DNA of 64,000 bases from JBBQVS01 sp963792705 (GCA_963792705.1 CAWBXD010000010.1:1-64000); one strand, 5' to 3'; shown: positions 9,216 to 18,420, numbered from the stretch's first letter. Notes: generated from the letters alone by a model not told the origin. Made by a program: numbers and translations.

Positions 9216-11909
9216 TCAAATCAGGTGCTGCTCAATGGCATAACGCGTCGCTGCACTACGGGAGGTAATCCCTAGTTTACTATAGATTGCCTGAACATGA
9301 GTATTTACCGTCCGTGGACTAATACTAAGATCGCCCGCGATTTGATTATTGGTTCGTCCTTGTGCCACAAGACGTAGCACTTCGACCTCACGAGTGGTGA
9401 GGAGAACGTCAAGGGTAGAATTGGACACAACTATTTTTGGTAGGGTGGCTGTTGGAGGTACATCTTGGGAAGTAAGTGCTTGTTCGGGGGTCATTGTTCG
9501 TCCTTCTGCCCATAATGTAGCGAAGGCTTTTTCTCCGAGTTGTGTGCGTGTAGCGGCAAGTGTGCGATCATATAAAGGTTGCTCGATGTAAAGAGGCCAA
9601 CGACTGCCATTGGCATTACGTACCGCTTCTGCTGCACCAAAGAGAATGGCACTCCTGGTATACTTCTCCTGGGTAAAAGCAATAACTCCTAATCCTTCTA
9701 AGCAGAAAGCACGGACGATCACAACTCTTGAGGATATCCATAGTCCGGTCACAAGCAATTTCAGGGCCTCCTCAAAACACGCATATGCCTTCTCCATGTT
9801 GTTCTGTCTTAAGGCACTGTAGCCTAGCGGACACAAAACTAGTGCTGTATCTTCTTTGTTGCCCGATACGCGTTCATGAGCAAGTGTTTGCTCTAATAAA
9901 GTATCTGCAGCTGTTACCTCGTTACTTGCAACCAGTGTATATGCAAGCATAGCACGTGTCTGGGCACTAAAACCTGGATAGCCAATTGTTTTGAACAATG
10001 CCACACTTTCCTCTAATTGCCGACGTGCCACTTCATAACTTCCTTGTGCATAGGCAATCCAGCCCAGATAATAAAGATTTGCGGCAATGCCCCACGATGC
10101 GTTTAGTTTCTGAAAGAGCCTAAGACTTTCCTGGCAAAATACTTGTGCCTGGACGAATTGCCCACGAAATAATGCTGTAATGCCCTGTGTCATGAGAGCA
10201 TTGGCAATACCAGCCTCGTCTCCTACCTCTTTAAATAACCTTGTAGCCTCTTCGTGCTGAGCATTTCCTGGTCCTTTATCGTCACCACCAATTTCAATAA
10301 CGCTGAGAAGATTGAGACAATAGGCAATGCCTCGCCTCTCTTGTACTACTCGAAAGAGTTGTAATGCTTCATTTAGTAAAAGCAAGGCTTGCTGTTCATC
10401 ATACTGCCAGAATGCGAGCCAACCAGCGATATACAAAGCTTCAGCTTTGATGGTCGGAGAAATTTCTGTTTTGCTTGCGCGGCTCGCGGTCAAAGTCCAG
10501 TTCAGAAAAATCTTTCCCACGTCGAGTTGTCCACGAAGGAAAGAGAGTCGTCCCAAGATGCCCGCCATTTGTAGGGCGGTCTCGACGTTACCAGGCACCT
10601 CACTTCGTTCAAGGAGCCACTGTATCACAGACATCGCGTTCTCATATTCATATGTGAGTGGAGCGAACCGAGGATCATACACAGTTCCAAGCAATGAAAT
10701 ATTGGTCCTTTGAATCAGTTTTCGGTATGTTGTTGCGTGAGCATCACGCACCTGCTCCGTCTCGCCCGATGCATTTAGACGGTTCAAACCAAATTCACGG
10801 ATCGTCTCTAGCATCATTAGGCGTGGCTCTCCATACTCTTGATCGACTTGCCTGAGCAGACTTTTGTCAAGTAGCGATGTGATTGTATCAAGCAAAGATG
10901 TATTTGTCTTGCCAAGTGCTGTGCAAAGGTCTTCTATGACTTCCAGTGTTGAGCCACTGACGAAAACGGAAAGGTAGCGAAATAAGCGTTGTTCATCTGA
11001 CGTGAGCAACTCATAGCTCCAGTTGATGGTGTCGTACATTGTTTGCTGACGCAGTGGAAGGTCTGGTCCACCAGCGGTAAGAATTTGTAAACGATGATCT
11101 AAGCGCGCTAGTAGCACTTGTGGAGACAGAATTTTGATACGCGCGGCCGCTAATTCGATTGCTAATGGCAATCCATCAAGGCGAATACAGATTTGTGAGA
11201 TCGCTTTTGCATTTGCATCCGTCAAGCTAAAATTGCGCTTTATCTGTTGTGCCCTCTGCATAAAGAGCTTCACCGATGCTATCTGAGAAAGTGCTTCGAC
11301 ATCTTCATACTGTTCCTGCACGGGTAATACAAGCGGAGGAACAGAAAATTCATACTCACCTTGAACACCTAGTAGGGCACGACTGGTTACAACGATTTTG
11401 AGGTGAGGGCAGGCTGTGAGCAAGTCCACCACCAAAGGAGCTGCGGCTAGAATATGCTCGAAGTTGTCGAGAATTAGGAGGAAGGATTTCTCACGAAAAA
11501 AGTCCTTCACATACTCAAGGAATGATCGGGTGTTAGAGCGTTGTAAACCAAGTGCGTGAGCAATGAGAGGCGCAAGGATGGTAGGTGCGTTAAGCGGTGC
11601 TAATGCAACGAAACAAGAACCGTCGGGAAACGCGTCCTTGAGTTCTGCGAGCATTTGCCGTGATAGACAGGTCTTGCCAATTCCTCCCGGCCCGGTTAGT
11701 GTAAGGAGGCGTATAGCAGGACTGTTGATAAGGGAACAAGCAGTTAGCACCTCGTCTTCTCGCCCAACGACTTGAGTAAAAGAGTTAAAGTCTTGTTGAG
11801 GCTGAACTTCTAAGGGATTGGATTGCGGGTCAAGCTGAAATGCTTGCTCGAAAACATACTCACTAGAACGTATCGCTTGCTTCTCTTCCATTGCCATCAC
11901 ATTCTGCAT
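9216..11909 (-). CDS. Large ATPase-TPR-LuxR transcriptional regulator
   Basis: About 897 residues with three parts. An NB-ARC/STAND-type ATPase has Walker A GPGGIGKT (about residue 73 from this start) and Walker B FLLILDNFEH. A helical TPR-like region spans ~400-800, with repeated segments such as GIAYCLNLLSVIEIG and GIAANLYYLGWIAYAQG. The C-terminus is a LuxR helix-turn-helix (LTTREVEVLRLVAQGRTNNQ to the end). This arrangement matches MalT-type signal-responsive regulators that oligomerise on ligand binding. The ligand and targets are unknown. ATG at 11909 was chosen; a GTG at 11945 and ATGs slightly downstream are alternatives, since no strong ribosome site decides the start. Confidence 0.88.
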   Translation of the reverse strand: MQNVMAMEEKQAIRSSEYVFEQAFQLDPQSNPLEVQPQQDFNSFTQVVGREDEVLTACSLINSPAIRLLTLTGPGGIGKTCLSRQMLAELKDAFPDGSCFVALAPLNAPTILAPLIAHALGLQRSNTRSFLEYVKDFFREKSFLLILDNFEHILAAAPLVVDLLTACPHLKIVVTSRALLGVQGEYEFSVPPLVLPVQEQYEDVEALSQIASVKLFMQRAQQIKRNFSLTDANAKAISQICIRLDGLPLAIELAAARIKILSPQVLLARLDHRLQILTAGGPDLPLRQQTMYDTINWSYELLTSDEQRLFRYLSVFVSGSTLEVIEDLCTALGKTNTSLLDTITSLLDKSLLRQVDQEYGEPRLMMLETIREFGLNRLNASGETEQVRDAHATTYRKLIQRTNISLLGTVYDPRFAPLTYEYENAMSVIQWLLERSEVPGNVETALQMAGILGRLSFLRGQLDVGKIFLNWTLTASRASKTEISPTIKAEALYIAGWLAFWQYDEQQALLLLNEALQLFRVVQERRGIAYCLNLLSVIEIGGDDKGPGNAQHEEATRLFKEVGDEAGIANALMTQGITALFRGQFVQAQVFCQESLRLFQKLNASWGIAANLYYLGWIAYAQGSYEVARRQLEESVALFKTIGYPGFSAQTRAMLAYTLVASNEVTAADTLLEQTLAHERVSGNKEDTALVLCPLGYSALRQNNMEKAYACFEEALKLLVTGLWISSRVVIVRAFCLEGLGVIAFTQEKYTRSAILFGAAEAVRNANGSRWPLYIEQPLYDRTLAATRTQLGEKAFATLWAEGRTMTPEQALTSQDVPPTATLPKIVVSNSTLDVLLTTREVEVLRLVAQGRTNNQIAGDLSISPRTVNTHVQAIYSKLGITSRSAATRYAIEQHLI

Positions 11910-12073
11910 TGATACAAACTTCTTTACGCCATAGAAGAGTACCACAAATATCTATCAAATAGAAGGCAAATAACTTGTATTTATGAGCGTTTATGGTTAC
12001 ATAAAAGTATTTTAGCGAATGTAACATGTAGAAAGGCATAGCTATTTTTAGAGGGGAAGATACATATTATTTG

Positions 12074-12583
12074 TTACTTTGTATGGTTCTCATCCTGTTT
12101 TTCGTCAGTATGATGATTATTAGTGGTACGTGTAAGGAGGTATCCAAGTGAGAACAGCACGAGACCAACGGCAACGCCCAATGCCAGGATATTTGTATTT
12201 CCGTCCCACTCTACAACATATGCAAGAAAAGTGACGGCCAGAGATACTGTAATAACACTTGTAAGCTTCGTTTTGAGATCGTCAAGATTGGTAACGACGA
12301 GCCAAGGAAGTACAGGAAGGTTCTCATCAATAAACAGTTCATAGAGTCCAAGCGCGACAATATAGAGGACAATGGCAAATAGAAACAGGTCGATTACTTC
12401 GATGCATCCAATCGCTAGATGCTTGGAACCCTCCACAGTAAATGTGGGATGCACGAATAGTCCAAATACAATAGTCCCAAGAGTAATAGCTGCATAGATG
12501 AGGAGCGCGACAAAGGCAAGAAAAGAGCCGAGGACAGCAATAATGACGAGATAGCGACTGCTAGCAAGAATGCGTCGTAGCAT
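12074..12583 (-). CDS. YqhA/UPF0114-family membrane protein
   Basis: A 169-residue protein with about four membrane helices. The conserved core NLDDLKTKLTSVITVSLAVTFL and the preceding segment (YELFIDENLPVLPWL) match the layout of the YqhA (UPF0114) family, whose function is not established. The C-terminus is hydrophilic and His/Asp/Lys-rich. ATG at 12583 has AAGGAAG 8 bases upstream and is clearly better than an upstream GTG. It lies downstream of a secreted-protein gene and is separated from it by a long inverted repeat. Confidence 0.75.
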   Translation of the reverse strand: MLRRILASSRYLVIIAVLGSFLAFVALLIYAAITLGTIVFGLFVHPTFTVEGSKHLAIGCIEVIDLFLFAIVLYIVALGLYELFIDENLPVLPWLVVTNLDDLKTKLTSVITVSLAVTFLAYVVEWDGNTNILALGVAVGLVLFSLGYLLTRTTNNHHTDEKQDENHTK

Positions 12584-12620
12584 GAAATATTCTTCCTTGT
12601 CATCTATTTTCTTAAGTAAA

Positions 12621-12683
12621 GGCACCACTTAAATAGAGCAGCAATCTATATCTTTGTGAGCAACCGCCTGTTTAAGTGGTGCC
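12621..12683 (-). terminator. Long-loop inverted repeat between secreted-protein and YqhA genes
   Basis: GGCACCACTTAAA (12621-12633) and its complement (12671-12683) make a 13-base perfect stem with a 37-base loop, downstream of the leftward gene ending at 12716. The trailing sequence is only moderately T-rich, so termination is probable rather than certain. Confidence 0.45.
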
Positions 12684-12715
12684 TCTTTCATTCTGCATTC
12701 CTACTCTTTACACCG

Positions 12716-13255
12716 TTAATGCTTTAGCGGATAGGCATAATTGTTATAAGAGTCTCCGCTTTTCTGAGGGCTAACGCCTGTATCGGGTAATGAGACTTCC
12801 GGTGTTGGCGTTGGTGTTGGCGGCGCGATTATGGTGGTCGTGATGTTGGCAGAACGACAAATGACGGTTACTCCATTATTTGTATTTTTCTGATGCACGT
12901 TCACCCAAAGTGCTATCTTTGGAAGAAGCAAGTTTTGAGGAAGGGTATACGTTCGGTTAACACTTCCATTGCGATCAGAAAGAACGGATTGTACAGACCA
13001 TAAAACGGGACCGCCACAGCGTCCTTGATCCAGTGTTATAGCATGAATTGTGTATGGTACCAGACCAGTGACAGAGACACGAATTCTTTGGATGACGAGA
13101 CTAGGATTTGTTGCTGCCCCTTTTGCAACCGTGTTTCCCTGAGCGGTTGCATCTTTACTGCCTGCTCTAGCAACCGACGTAGTAAAGAAGAGGACAGAAA
13201 CAAATATGACGGCGGCGGCTACCACTAGTCCCACAACGCGGACACTCATCCTCAT
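12716..13255 (-). CDS. Secreted protein with C-terminal LPDTG-like motif
   Basis: The 179-residue product has a signal peptide (hydrophobic residues ~7-28, then ARA), a beta-rich central domain with two cysteines (RCGGPV and VICRSAN), a short Pro-Thr repeat (PPTPTPTPE) and the sequence SLPDTGVSPQ before a polar tail ending YPLKH. LPDTG resembles a sortase signal, but the usual hydrophobic helix and basic tail are missing, so anchoring by sortase is doubtful. It is probably exported and free or loosely wall-associated. AAAAAGG lies upstream of the ATG. Function is unknown. Confidence 0.65.
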   Translation of the reverse strand: MRMSVRVVGLVVAAAVIFVSVLFFTTSVARAGSKDATAQGNTVAKGAATNPSLVIQRIRVSVTGLVPYTIHAITLDQGRCGGPVLWSVQSVLSDRNGSVNRTYTLPQNLLLPKIALWVNVHQKNTNNGVTVICRSANITTTIIAPPTPTPTPEVSLPDTGVSPQKSGDSYNNYAYPLKH

Positions 13256-13406
13256 GGTATGATCCTTTTTCTATGCGATTGCACTCAAGAAATCACACTA
13301 CAAATATAAAATAAAAGATGCCATACCTCTCACAATTGTATCATGTTGTTAAGAGGTATGTATAATGCGCGTCATCACATTCTTAATAATGGCAAAGGCG
13401 GCATGT

Positions 13407-13450
13407 TTGATGAGTATGCTATAGACCCTTCTGAAAGGGAAACTCATCAA
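13407..13450. repeat. Nested hairpin in intergenic region
   Basis: TTGATGAGT (13407-13415) pairs with ACTCATCAA (13442-13450), enclosing a smaller hairpin CCCTT-CTGA-AAGGG (13426-13439). It is downstream of the leftward gene ending at 13501 and could terminate it; there is no strong T-run. Confidence 0.4.
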
Positions 13451-13500
13451 TTCTGTCGCATTTGCACTAATTTTTACGGAGTGTGCGCGTATATAACCGC

Positions 13501-13758
13501 CTATTTCTTGCTAAAGAAACTCATTATCTTTTCAAAGATGCCCTTTGGTCCACCCATGTTGTTAATGCGATTCTCGCCTTCTTTCTCTAGGTTTTGCAAA
13601 GCACTATTCGCAGCATCTTTCGCTTGCTGACTATACTGAGTTCCACCAGGAATTTTGGTGGCGAACTGGTCAATGGCCTGACCAACCTTCTGCTCTGCAA
13701 CCTGGCGCGCTCCGTTCAACATACCGTCTTGATTCGCGTTCTGGTCAATGTTACTCAT
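13501..13758 (-). CDS. Small amphipathic helical protein
   Basis: An 85-residue protein made largely of predicted amphipathic helix (GARQVAEQKVGQAIDQFATK, then SQQAKDAANSALQNLEKEGE), ending in a basic, aromatic tail (IFEKIMSFFSKK). The overall look is like small actinobacterial MT0933-type 'antitoxin-like' or stress proteins, but there is no partner toxin gene and the resemblance is only in composition. GAGAAAGAG precedes the ATG at 13758. Function is not assigned. Confidence 0.5.
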   Translation of the reverse strand: MSNIDQNANQDGMLNGARQVAEQKVGQAIDQFATKIPGGTQYSQQAKDAANSALQNLEKEGENRINNMGGPKGIFEKIMSFFSKK

Positions 13759-14104
13759 GTTATTTCTCTTTCTCGTTGTTCTTCAAAGAATACTATTTGT
13801 TGCTCTGTACCACCTATCCTTACAAGGACAATATACGGGTCTGAGATGGCATTCAGCTTACATACTGCATAGCTTGTATTGAGACCATGTTAAGTATAAA
13901 AGGCAACGCTGCTAGTAACATCGCTCAAGTAGGCTATCTTGCCATCCACTTTTTGAGGAAGTATATTTTCATAGAAAGTGTTGTACATGCATACACAAAT
14001 GAGGTGTTCCTGCTCTCACTCCTTCTGGTGATATACATAGTACAGGTTTTCCTGTTATACTTCTCACAGTAGAAAGCTTTTATACATGTAGGAGATAAGG
14101 TCTT
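13759..14104. other. 346-base gap without a recognised gene
   Basis: AT-rich divergent intergenic region. A 61-codon frame at 13887-14072 is hydrophobic but has no ribosome site. The last ~15 bases contain AGGAGATAAGG, which serves the YbaY-like gene. No repeat or RNA was recognised. Confidence 0.4.
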
Positions 14105-14515
14105 ATGCTTGTTATGCTTCTTTTGGTTATACTTGCTGTGCTACTAAGCGATACAAAAAACGATGAGACAGAGCATGAAAAGGTAACTATCACAGGAACG
14201 GTATCCTACCTTCAGCGTATCGCCCTTCCCCTCGACACAACGATAGTGCAAGTCCAGCTACTAGACATATCTAAGCAAGATATTCGGGCACTTGTACTTG
14301 GACAGCAAACGATAACTCCTGAACATCAGGTGCCTATTCCCTTTGCAGTGAGCTATAACCCCGAAGATATTATTCCTAACCACCGCTATGCAATTCAGGC
14401 TCGTATCACCGATTTAGATGGGACACTTCGGTTTACAACAACACAAGTCTACTCAGTCATCACTAACGGAAATCCTCGTTCGGATGTTCAGGTTATCCTA
14501 CAAATGGTACGCTAG
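14105..14515 (+). CDS. YbaY-type (YscW-like) envelope protein
   Basis: The 136-residue product starts with a hydrophobic anchor (residues 1-14) but has no lipobox Cys. The rest is a beta-sandwich: VTITGTVSYLQRIALPLDTT, VQVQLLDISKQD, then IPFAVSYNPEDIIPNHRYAIQARITD. This pattern matches the YbaY/YscW (type III pilotin-like) family of small envelope lipoproteins. Those in non-pathogens are of uncertain function. AGGAGATAAGG lies upstream of the ATG. Its stop is 20 bases from the convergent histidine kinase stop. Confidence 0.72.
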   Translation: MLVMLLLVILAVLLSDTKNDETEHEKVTITGTVSYLQRIALPLDTTIVQVQLLDISKQDIRALVLGQQTITPEHQVPIPFAVSYNPEDIIPNHRYAIQARITDLDGTLRFTTTQVYSVITNGNPRSDVQVILQMVR

Positions 14516-14535
14516 AACGTGATAGGCTAACATGC

Positions 14536-15228
14536 TTAGTTCTGTTTCGGAAGTCGAACGCACAAAACTGTGCCTTGTCCTGGTGCACTTTCAATCGAAA
14601 GTGTTCCATTAAGAAGGGCGACACGTTCGTGCATAGATTGTAGTCCAAAGTGACCTGGATATACGTTCTTTGGATCGAAACCTCTACCATCATCACGAAC
14701 GATGAGGATCAGAGCCTGTTCATCTTGCATCAACCAAAGCGTAACGGTGCTGGAATGGGCATGTTTGATGATGTTATGAAACGCTTCCTGAGCAATACAA
14801 TACAGTGCATGCTTACCTTCGGCTGAAAGGTCTGGCTCACCAAATAGAAATGCTTCCACATTTAGCTCATAACATTGACGTAAGAGTTCCACACGTTTGC
14901 CAAAAGCACTTACCAACCCTTCCGTCTCCAATAGGTCTGGACGGAGTTCATAAAGTAATGCGCGTACCTCATTGATGCCCATTTCTGTAAGTAAGCTCAC
15001 GTGGGTCATTGGAGCAACTGATTGATGAGAGTCGGTCTCAGGTATAGTATGTGCGATCATATTGATGCCATAGAACACTTGGAGCACAGAGTCATGTAGT
15101 TCACGAGCCAGGCGCTCTCGCTCTTGACAGACAGCAACCACGAGTTCCTCTTTATGATGAAGATTATTCCGCTTCTCGGTATAATTTTTGTTCTTCCAGA
15201 CTACAGATAAATTGGCAAGCGTATTCAT
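14536..15228 (-). CDS. Soluble NarL-family sensor histidine kinase
   Basis: A 230-residue kinase consisting only of a dimerisation/phosphoacceptor domain and a catalytic domain. The HisKA_3 box is RERLARELHDSVLQVF with phospho-accepting His45, and the ATPase domain shows the D-box DDGRGFD and a glycine-rich region HFGLQSMHERVALL. There is no membrane helix or sensor domain, so it is cytosolic and must sense through the short N-terminus or a partner. It lies 336 bases downstream of, and on the same strand as, the response regulator gene, its likely partner. GGGAGA precedes the ATG. Confidence 0.87.
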   Translation of the reverse strand: MNTLANLSVVWKNKNYTEKRNNLHHKEELVVAVCQERERLARELHDSVLQVFYGINMIAHTIPETDSHQSVAPMTHVSLLTEMGINEVRALLYELRPDLLETEGLVSAFGKRVELLRQCYELNVEAFLFGEPDLSAEGKHALYCIAQEAFHNIIKHAHSSTVTLWLMQDEQALILIVRDDGRGFDPKNVYPGHFGLQSMHERVALLNGTLSIESAPGQGTVLCVRLPKQN

Positions 15229-15431
15229 TTGGCTTATATCTCCCCCGATGTGTTGAAAACGTCATCTCACCTGTACACAAACATGTCAATGTATCTATAC
15301 AAAGCCGTTGACGATTTTCTAGCATCCATGCCATCCGTGAACGCTGTACATGTTACTTCCTACGATGCTCTCTCTGTATGTAAATGTACCTTCTAATTTA
15401 GAAGAATACATCGAGAGAACACACTATTTTC

Positions 15432-15449
15432 ACCTCTTCGGGTGATATG
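15432..15449 (-). promoter_or_regulatory. Operator-like motif, copy 1
   Basis: CACCTCTTCGGGTGATAT lies in the 336-base gap between the response regulator and kinase genes. With the T before it, TCACC and GGTGA make a dyad around six bases. The same sequence type recurs twice upstream of the response regulator at 16311-16351. The rest of this gap shows no gene. Confidence 0.4.
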
Positions 15450-15564
15450 CATGAACGAGTACTGTGTAGAGTGTTTACATTAGTTACAGATTTTTGATCG
15501 CGGAGAGTGGTGTAATGAATAAGGTATGAGAAAGAGGAGAAACGAGGGGATGCTTGTTCGTTTC

Positions 15565-16209
15565 TTATAAACGGTGAGCATCACGAGCCACAAGTCCTAA
15601 ACGCATAGCGGCGAGAATGGCCTGTGTACGGCTTTGTACATTCAGCTTTGCCATGATATGGCGAATATGGGTCTTTGCGGTGTCCTCAGCAATATTCAAC
15701 ATGCGGGAAATTGTTTTGTTCGAGTGCCCTTGGGCGAGCAGTTGCAGAACCTCAACCTCGCGTTCGGTTAACGCCTCAAAATGTTCGGGCGCACGCATTC
15801 CTTGTACAAGATACGCTGATGCTTGACTAGAAAGATGAAGTTGATGGGCGGCCGCAGCTTTAATAGCTCCTAAGAGTTCAGCACCCTGTATGTCTTTAAG
15901 CAGGTAGCCGATGGCACCTGCTTGGATAGCTCTTGTTACCGAACTACTTTCAAGCACACTGGTCAAAATAACTACTTCTGTTTCTGGCACTTCTTGTCGT
16001 ATTCTGGTAGTAGCGGCGATGCCATCTAAACCCGGAATGAGAAGATCCATCAGCACGACATCCGGTCGCAACAGACAAGCTTTCTCGACTCCCTCTATTC
16101 CATCTGATGCCTCGTCTACAACCTCTATATCAGCATCGTGAGATAGGAGCATACGAAGTCCCTGGCGAACCACAGGATGGTCGTCCACAATTAAAGTACG
16201 AATCGCCAT
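15565..16209 (-). CDS. NarL/FixJ-family response regulator
   Basis: The 214-residue regulator has a receiver domain (residues 1-~118) with acidic pair DD9-10, phospho-acceptor Asp55 in VLMDLLIPG and Lys105 in YLLKD. A LuxR-type DNA-binding domain follows (LTEREVEVLQLLAQGHSNKT, about residues 145-205). It would act with the downstream soluble histidine kinase. Three copies of an operator-like motif, two upstream of this gene and one between it and the kinase, suggest autoregulation. The opposite-strand DUF308 gene shares the upstream region and could be a target. Confidence 0.9.
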   Translation of the reverse strand: MAIRTLIVDDHPVVRQGLRMLLSHDADIEVVDEASDGIEGVEKACLLRPDVVLMDLLIPGLDGIAATTRIRQEVPETEVVILTSVLESSSVTRAIQAGAIGYLLKDIQGAELLGAIKAAAAHQLHLSSQASAYLVQGMRAPEHFEALTEREVEVLQLLAQGHSNKTISRMLNIAEDTAKTHIRHIMAKLNVQSRTQAILAAMRLGLVARDAHRL

Positions 16210-16310
16210 ATGCTACCATCTTTCTTTTGACAACGCATCAACCCTACTCTACCATATTGTGAGACAAGGCACTCACCAAAGAGTATAGCGTAAAACGCTT
16301 TATGACACAC

Positions 16311-16351
16311 CACATCTACGGGTGATTTCAGTATACCTCTTTTGGGTGAGA
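16311..16351. promoter_or_regulatory. Tandem operator-like motifs, copies 2 and 3
   Basis: CACATCTACGGGTGATTT (16311-16328) and TACCTCTTTTGGGTGAGA (16334-16351) are direct repeats spaced 23 bases, about two helical turns, in the divergent region between the response regulator and the DUF308 gene. Together with 15432-15449 the consensus is about YACMTCTWYKGGGTGA. The rest of 16210-16545 shows nothing else. Confidence 0.42.
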
Positions 16352-16545
16352 AAGCACTACGATGGAAGAAATCACTCCTTTTAGCGATGTGTGATGGAAA
16401 AGCTTCATCCTATACTTTTCCTAATAGCAACCCACGCATTAAAAGCGGCAATAAATATACGCACATCTCGTATCCCAGTTTACAAGGTGAGCAAGGACTG
16501 AGCAGATGCTTAGGGGATATTCTTTAAGGTTAAAAAGGGGTAAAA

Positions 16546-17799
16546 ATGGAAGCGATACGTACACGTTTATGGTGGATGGAAGTGGCACGTGGTGTTATTA
16601 CCATCGCCTTCGCCTTCCTCTTATTTTTTGATCGTGGCTATACGCCGCGTATCTTGATTTACGCGTTGGGTATCTACTTACTTGTTGATGGCTGCATGGA
16701 TATATACAAGGTGGCAAATGGGAAACGTGAAGCGAAGCGCAAACTGCTTGACTATGGTGCAGCTACCATCAGCATTCTGATAGGTTTGTTGAGCCTTATA
16801 GTACCGAAGATAACCATTTTCCTGTTGATTGCCATTATCGCAATTAGAATTATCATCCGAGGTGGTAAAGTTATTCTTGAGGCAGTGCGCTCTTCCAGTC
16901 GCTATGCTGGTTTAAGCTGGCTGTATGGAGGTTTACTCATACTCGTTGGCCTTTTTCTTTTGGTGCGTCCAACAGTCGCCTTTCTCTTACTTATGCTCTT
17001 TCTAAGTTTCTACGCATTTTGTGATGGCCTTTACATGTTAATACGAGGGTTAAATCTGCGCTTCAGGCCCTCTGTTTTTGCAGCATCGGCACAGCAAAAC
17101 TTAGAGAAGTTCCTCGATATACCAGAAAAGCTGCCACCTACGACGCGAAGAGCTGTGGTATTTGTACGTCGTACAGGAGCAAATGGGCTAGGTCATATTA
17201 GTTGGGCCTTCGAGTGGCAGAATGGCTGGTTTAATGCGGGATCAGTTGAAAATACGGCAGCAAAGCCAATGGCGAAACCGGAAGAGATGGAATTCTGGTC
17301 AGTACATACACTCGACCCAGTTGCAGCAATGCAAAAGCAAAAATATCCATATGATGAGTATAAAATTTTTTATGTGTCAAATCCTAATCCCAAAGAAGCT
17401 TGGAAGACCGTTGTATGGGAAAGCCGCGAACCATACTCCATCTTGCATCATAATTGTAATGATGTAGCCTATGATGTGCTACGAGCATACGGTGTTGTTG
17501 AGCTACTTGATCCTGCAACGGAACACATTCCCACAGATTGGTATGATGCCTTGTCGGGTCAGAGTTTCCAAATTGCACGTTATCCCATTATTCCAGTCCA
17601 TCTTCGTAGGATGTCACTGCGCCAACTTATCACCCAGGAGATCGCACTTACCATTCCACCTCACATTCTTGGCACACCTCCGGCATGGCGCATGCAAGGG
17701 TGGCGTTCATGGGCCGAAATAACGCTGGCATGGGACAAAATGCTCTCAGATGTACATATGCTTTTTGTCTCGCTGAGAAAAATGATAGTGAAGGAATAA
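16546..17799 (+). CDS. DUF308/HdeD membrane protein fused to a papain-like domain
   Basis: The first ~175 residues form about six membrane helices in the HdeD/DUF308 pattern. Residues ~195-340 are soluble and contain His217 in GLGHISWAFEW and Cys304 in HHNCNDVAYDVLRAYG. A His preceding a Cys-Asn motif at the start of a helix is the order of permuted NlpC/P60-type papain folds (LRAT, PPPDE, DUF4105-like), so a hydrolase or acyltransferase is possible; the match is by motif only. AAGGGG is just upstream of the ATG. It is divergent from the response regulator and shares its operator-like sites. A 25-base terminator stem includes its stop codon. Confidence 0.7.
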   Translation: MEAIRTRLWWMEVARGVITIAFAFLLFFDRGYTPRILIYALGIYLLVDGCMDIYKVANGKREAKRKLLDYGAATISILIGLLSLIVPKITIFLLIAIIAIRIIIRGGKVILEAVRSSSRYAGLSWLYGGLLILVGLFLLVRPTVAFLLLMLFLSFYAFCDGLYMLIRGLNLRFRPSVFAASAQQNLEKFLDIPEKLPPTTRRAVVFVRRTGANGLGHISWAFEWQNGWFNAGSVENTAAKPMAKPEEMEFWSVHTLDPVAAMQKQKYPYDEYKIFYVSNPNPKEAWKTVVWESREPYSILHHNCNDVAYDVLRAYGVVELLDPATEHIPTDWYDALSGQSFQIARYPIIPVHLRRMSLRQLITQEIALTIPPHILGTPPAWRMQGWRSWAEITLAWDKMLSDVHMLFVSLRKMIVKE

Positions 17800-17853
17800 C
17801 AACGATGGCTGCACAAAATATTTAAGTATATTTTGTGCAGCCATCGTTGTTAT
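17796..17853. terminator. Bidirectional terminator, 25-base stem
   Basis: 17796-17820 and 17829-17853 are perfectly complementary around an 8-base loop. The TAA of the DUF308 gene (17797-17799) lies inside the left arm. It separates this gene from the convergent HTH gene. Confidence 0.85.
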
Positions 17854-17870
17854 ATCAAGCAAGAGTATTT

Positions 17871-18146
17871 TTATGCATTGCTTCCATGTTCTGGCAGAGA
17901 TGCGGGTGAGAGCAATAATTGATCGAGAGTTTGCTGGCGTACACGATAACTGAGGCGTTTCCCTTGATGAGGCAGAATTACAGCATCCAACACACCAAGT
18001 GTGATCCAGCGACGCACAGTTGTCGAATCTACTCGTAGACGACGCGCAACTTCAGTGATAGTAAGTAATGTGTCCTGCGATGAAGCAACTTCTGGTGTTG
18101 CAGTGCCTACCGATTGTGCATGCTCAATAACGGTGTGTAGTGACAT
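17871..18146 (-). CDS. Excisionase/MerR-type small HTH protein
   Basis: A 91-residue protein whose core LLTITEVARRLRVDSTTVRR followed by WITLGVLDAVILPHQGKRLSYRV is a winged helix-turn-helix of the excisionase (HTH_17) or MerR N-terminal kind. No integrase or phage gene is near, so a stand-alone transcription factor is more likely than a true excisionase. AGAGGAAA precedes the ATG at 18146. The 274 bases upstream, up to the CopA terminator, contain no recognised gene. Confidence 0.72.
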   Translation of the reverse strand: MSLHTVIEHAQSVGTATPEVASSQDTLLTITEVARRLRVDSTTVRRWITLGVLDAVILPHQGKRLSYRVRQQTLDQLLLSPASLPEHGSNA

Positions 18147-18420
18147 AGATATTTTCCTCTTTCTTTGTTATCAAGAAGCGCGTCAAGCTCTGCTTCTCGA
18201 AAGAGAGAACTAATTGATATAGGAAGCAATTAGCAGCCGAATAAACACTCTTTTCTAAACGTCTTCCACGTTCTACTCTATATAAGAGTATAAACAAGAA
18301 AACACGTTCATACATCACTCATCGATAGTATTTTGATATAGCTCTTTCGTGTGATAGCATCAGGAGGATAGAATGGCTAGACTTAGTGTTTGTTTCCTAG
18401 CCAAACGTTTTTTCTGGCGT

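Noticed and set aside
13887..14072. Hydrophobic 61-codon frame
   Set aside because: No ribosome site or conserved feature; probably chance in AT-rich DNA.
17871..18146. Integrated element suggested by the excisionase-like protein
   Set aside because: No integrase, attachment repeat or phage gene nearby.
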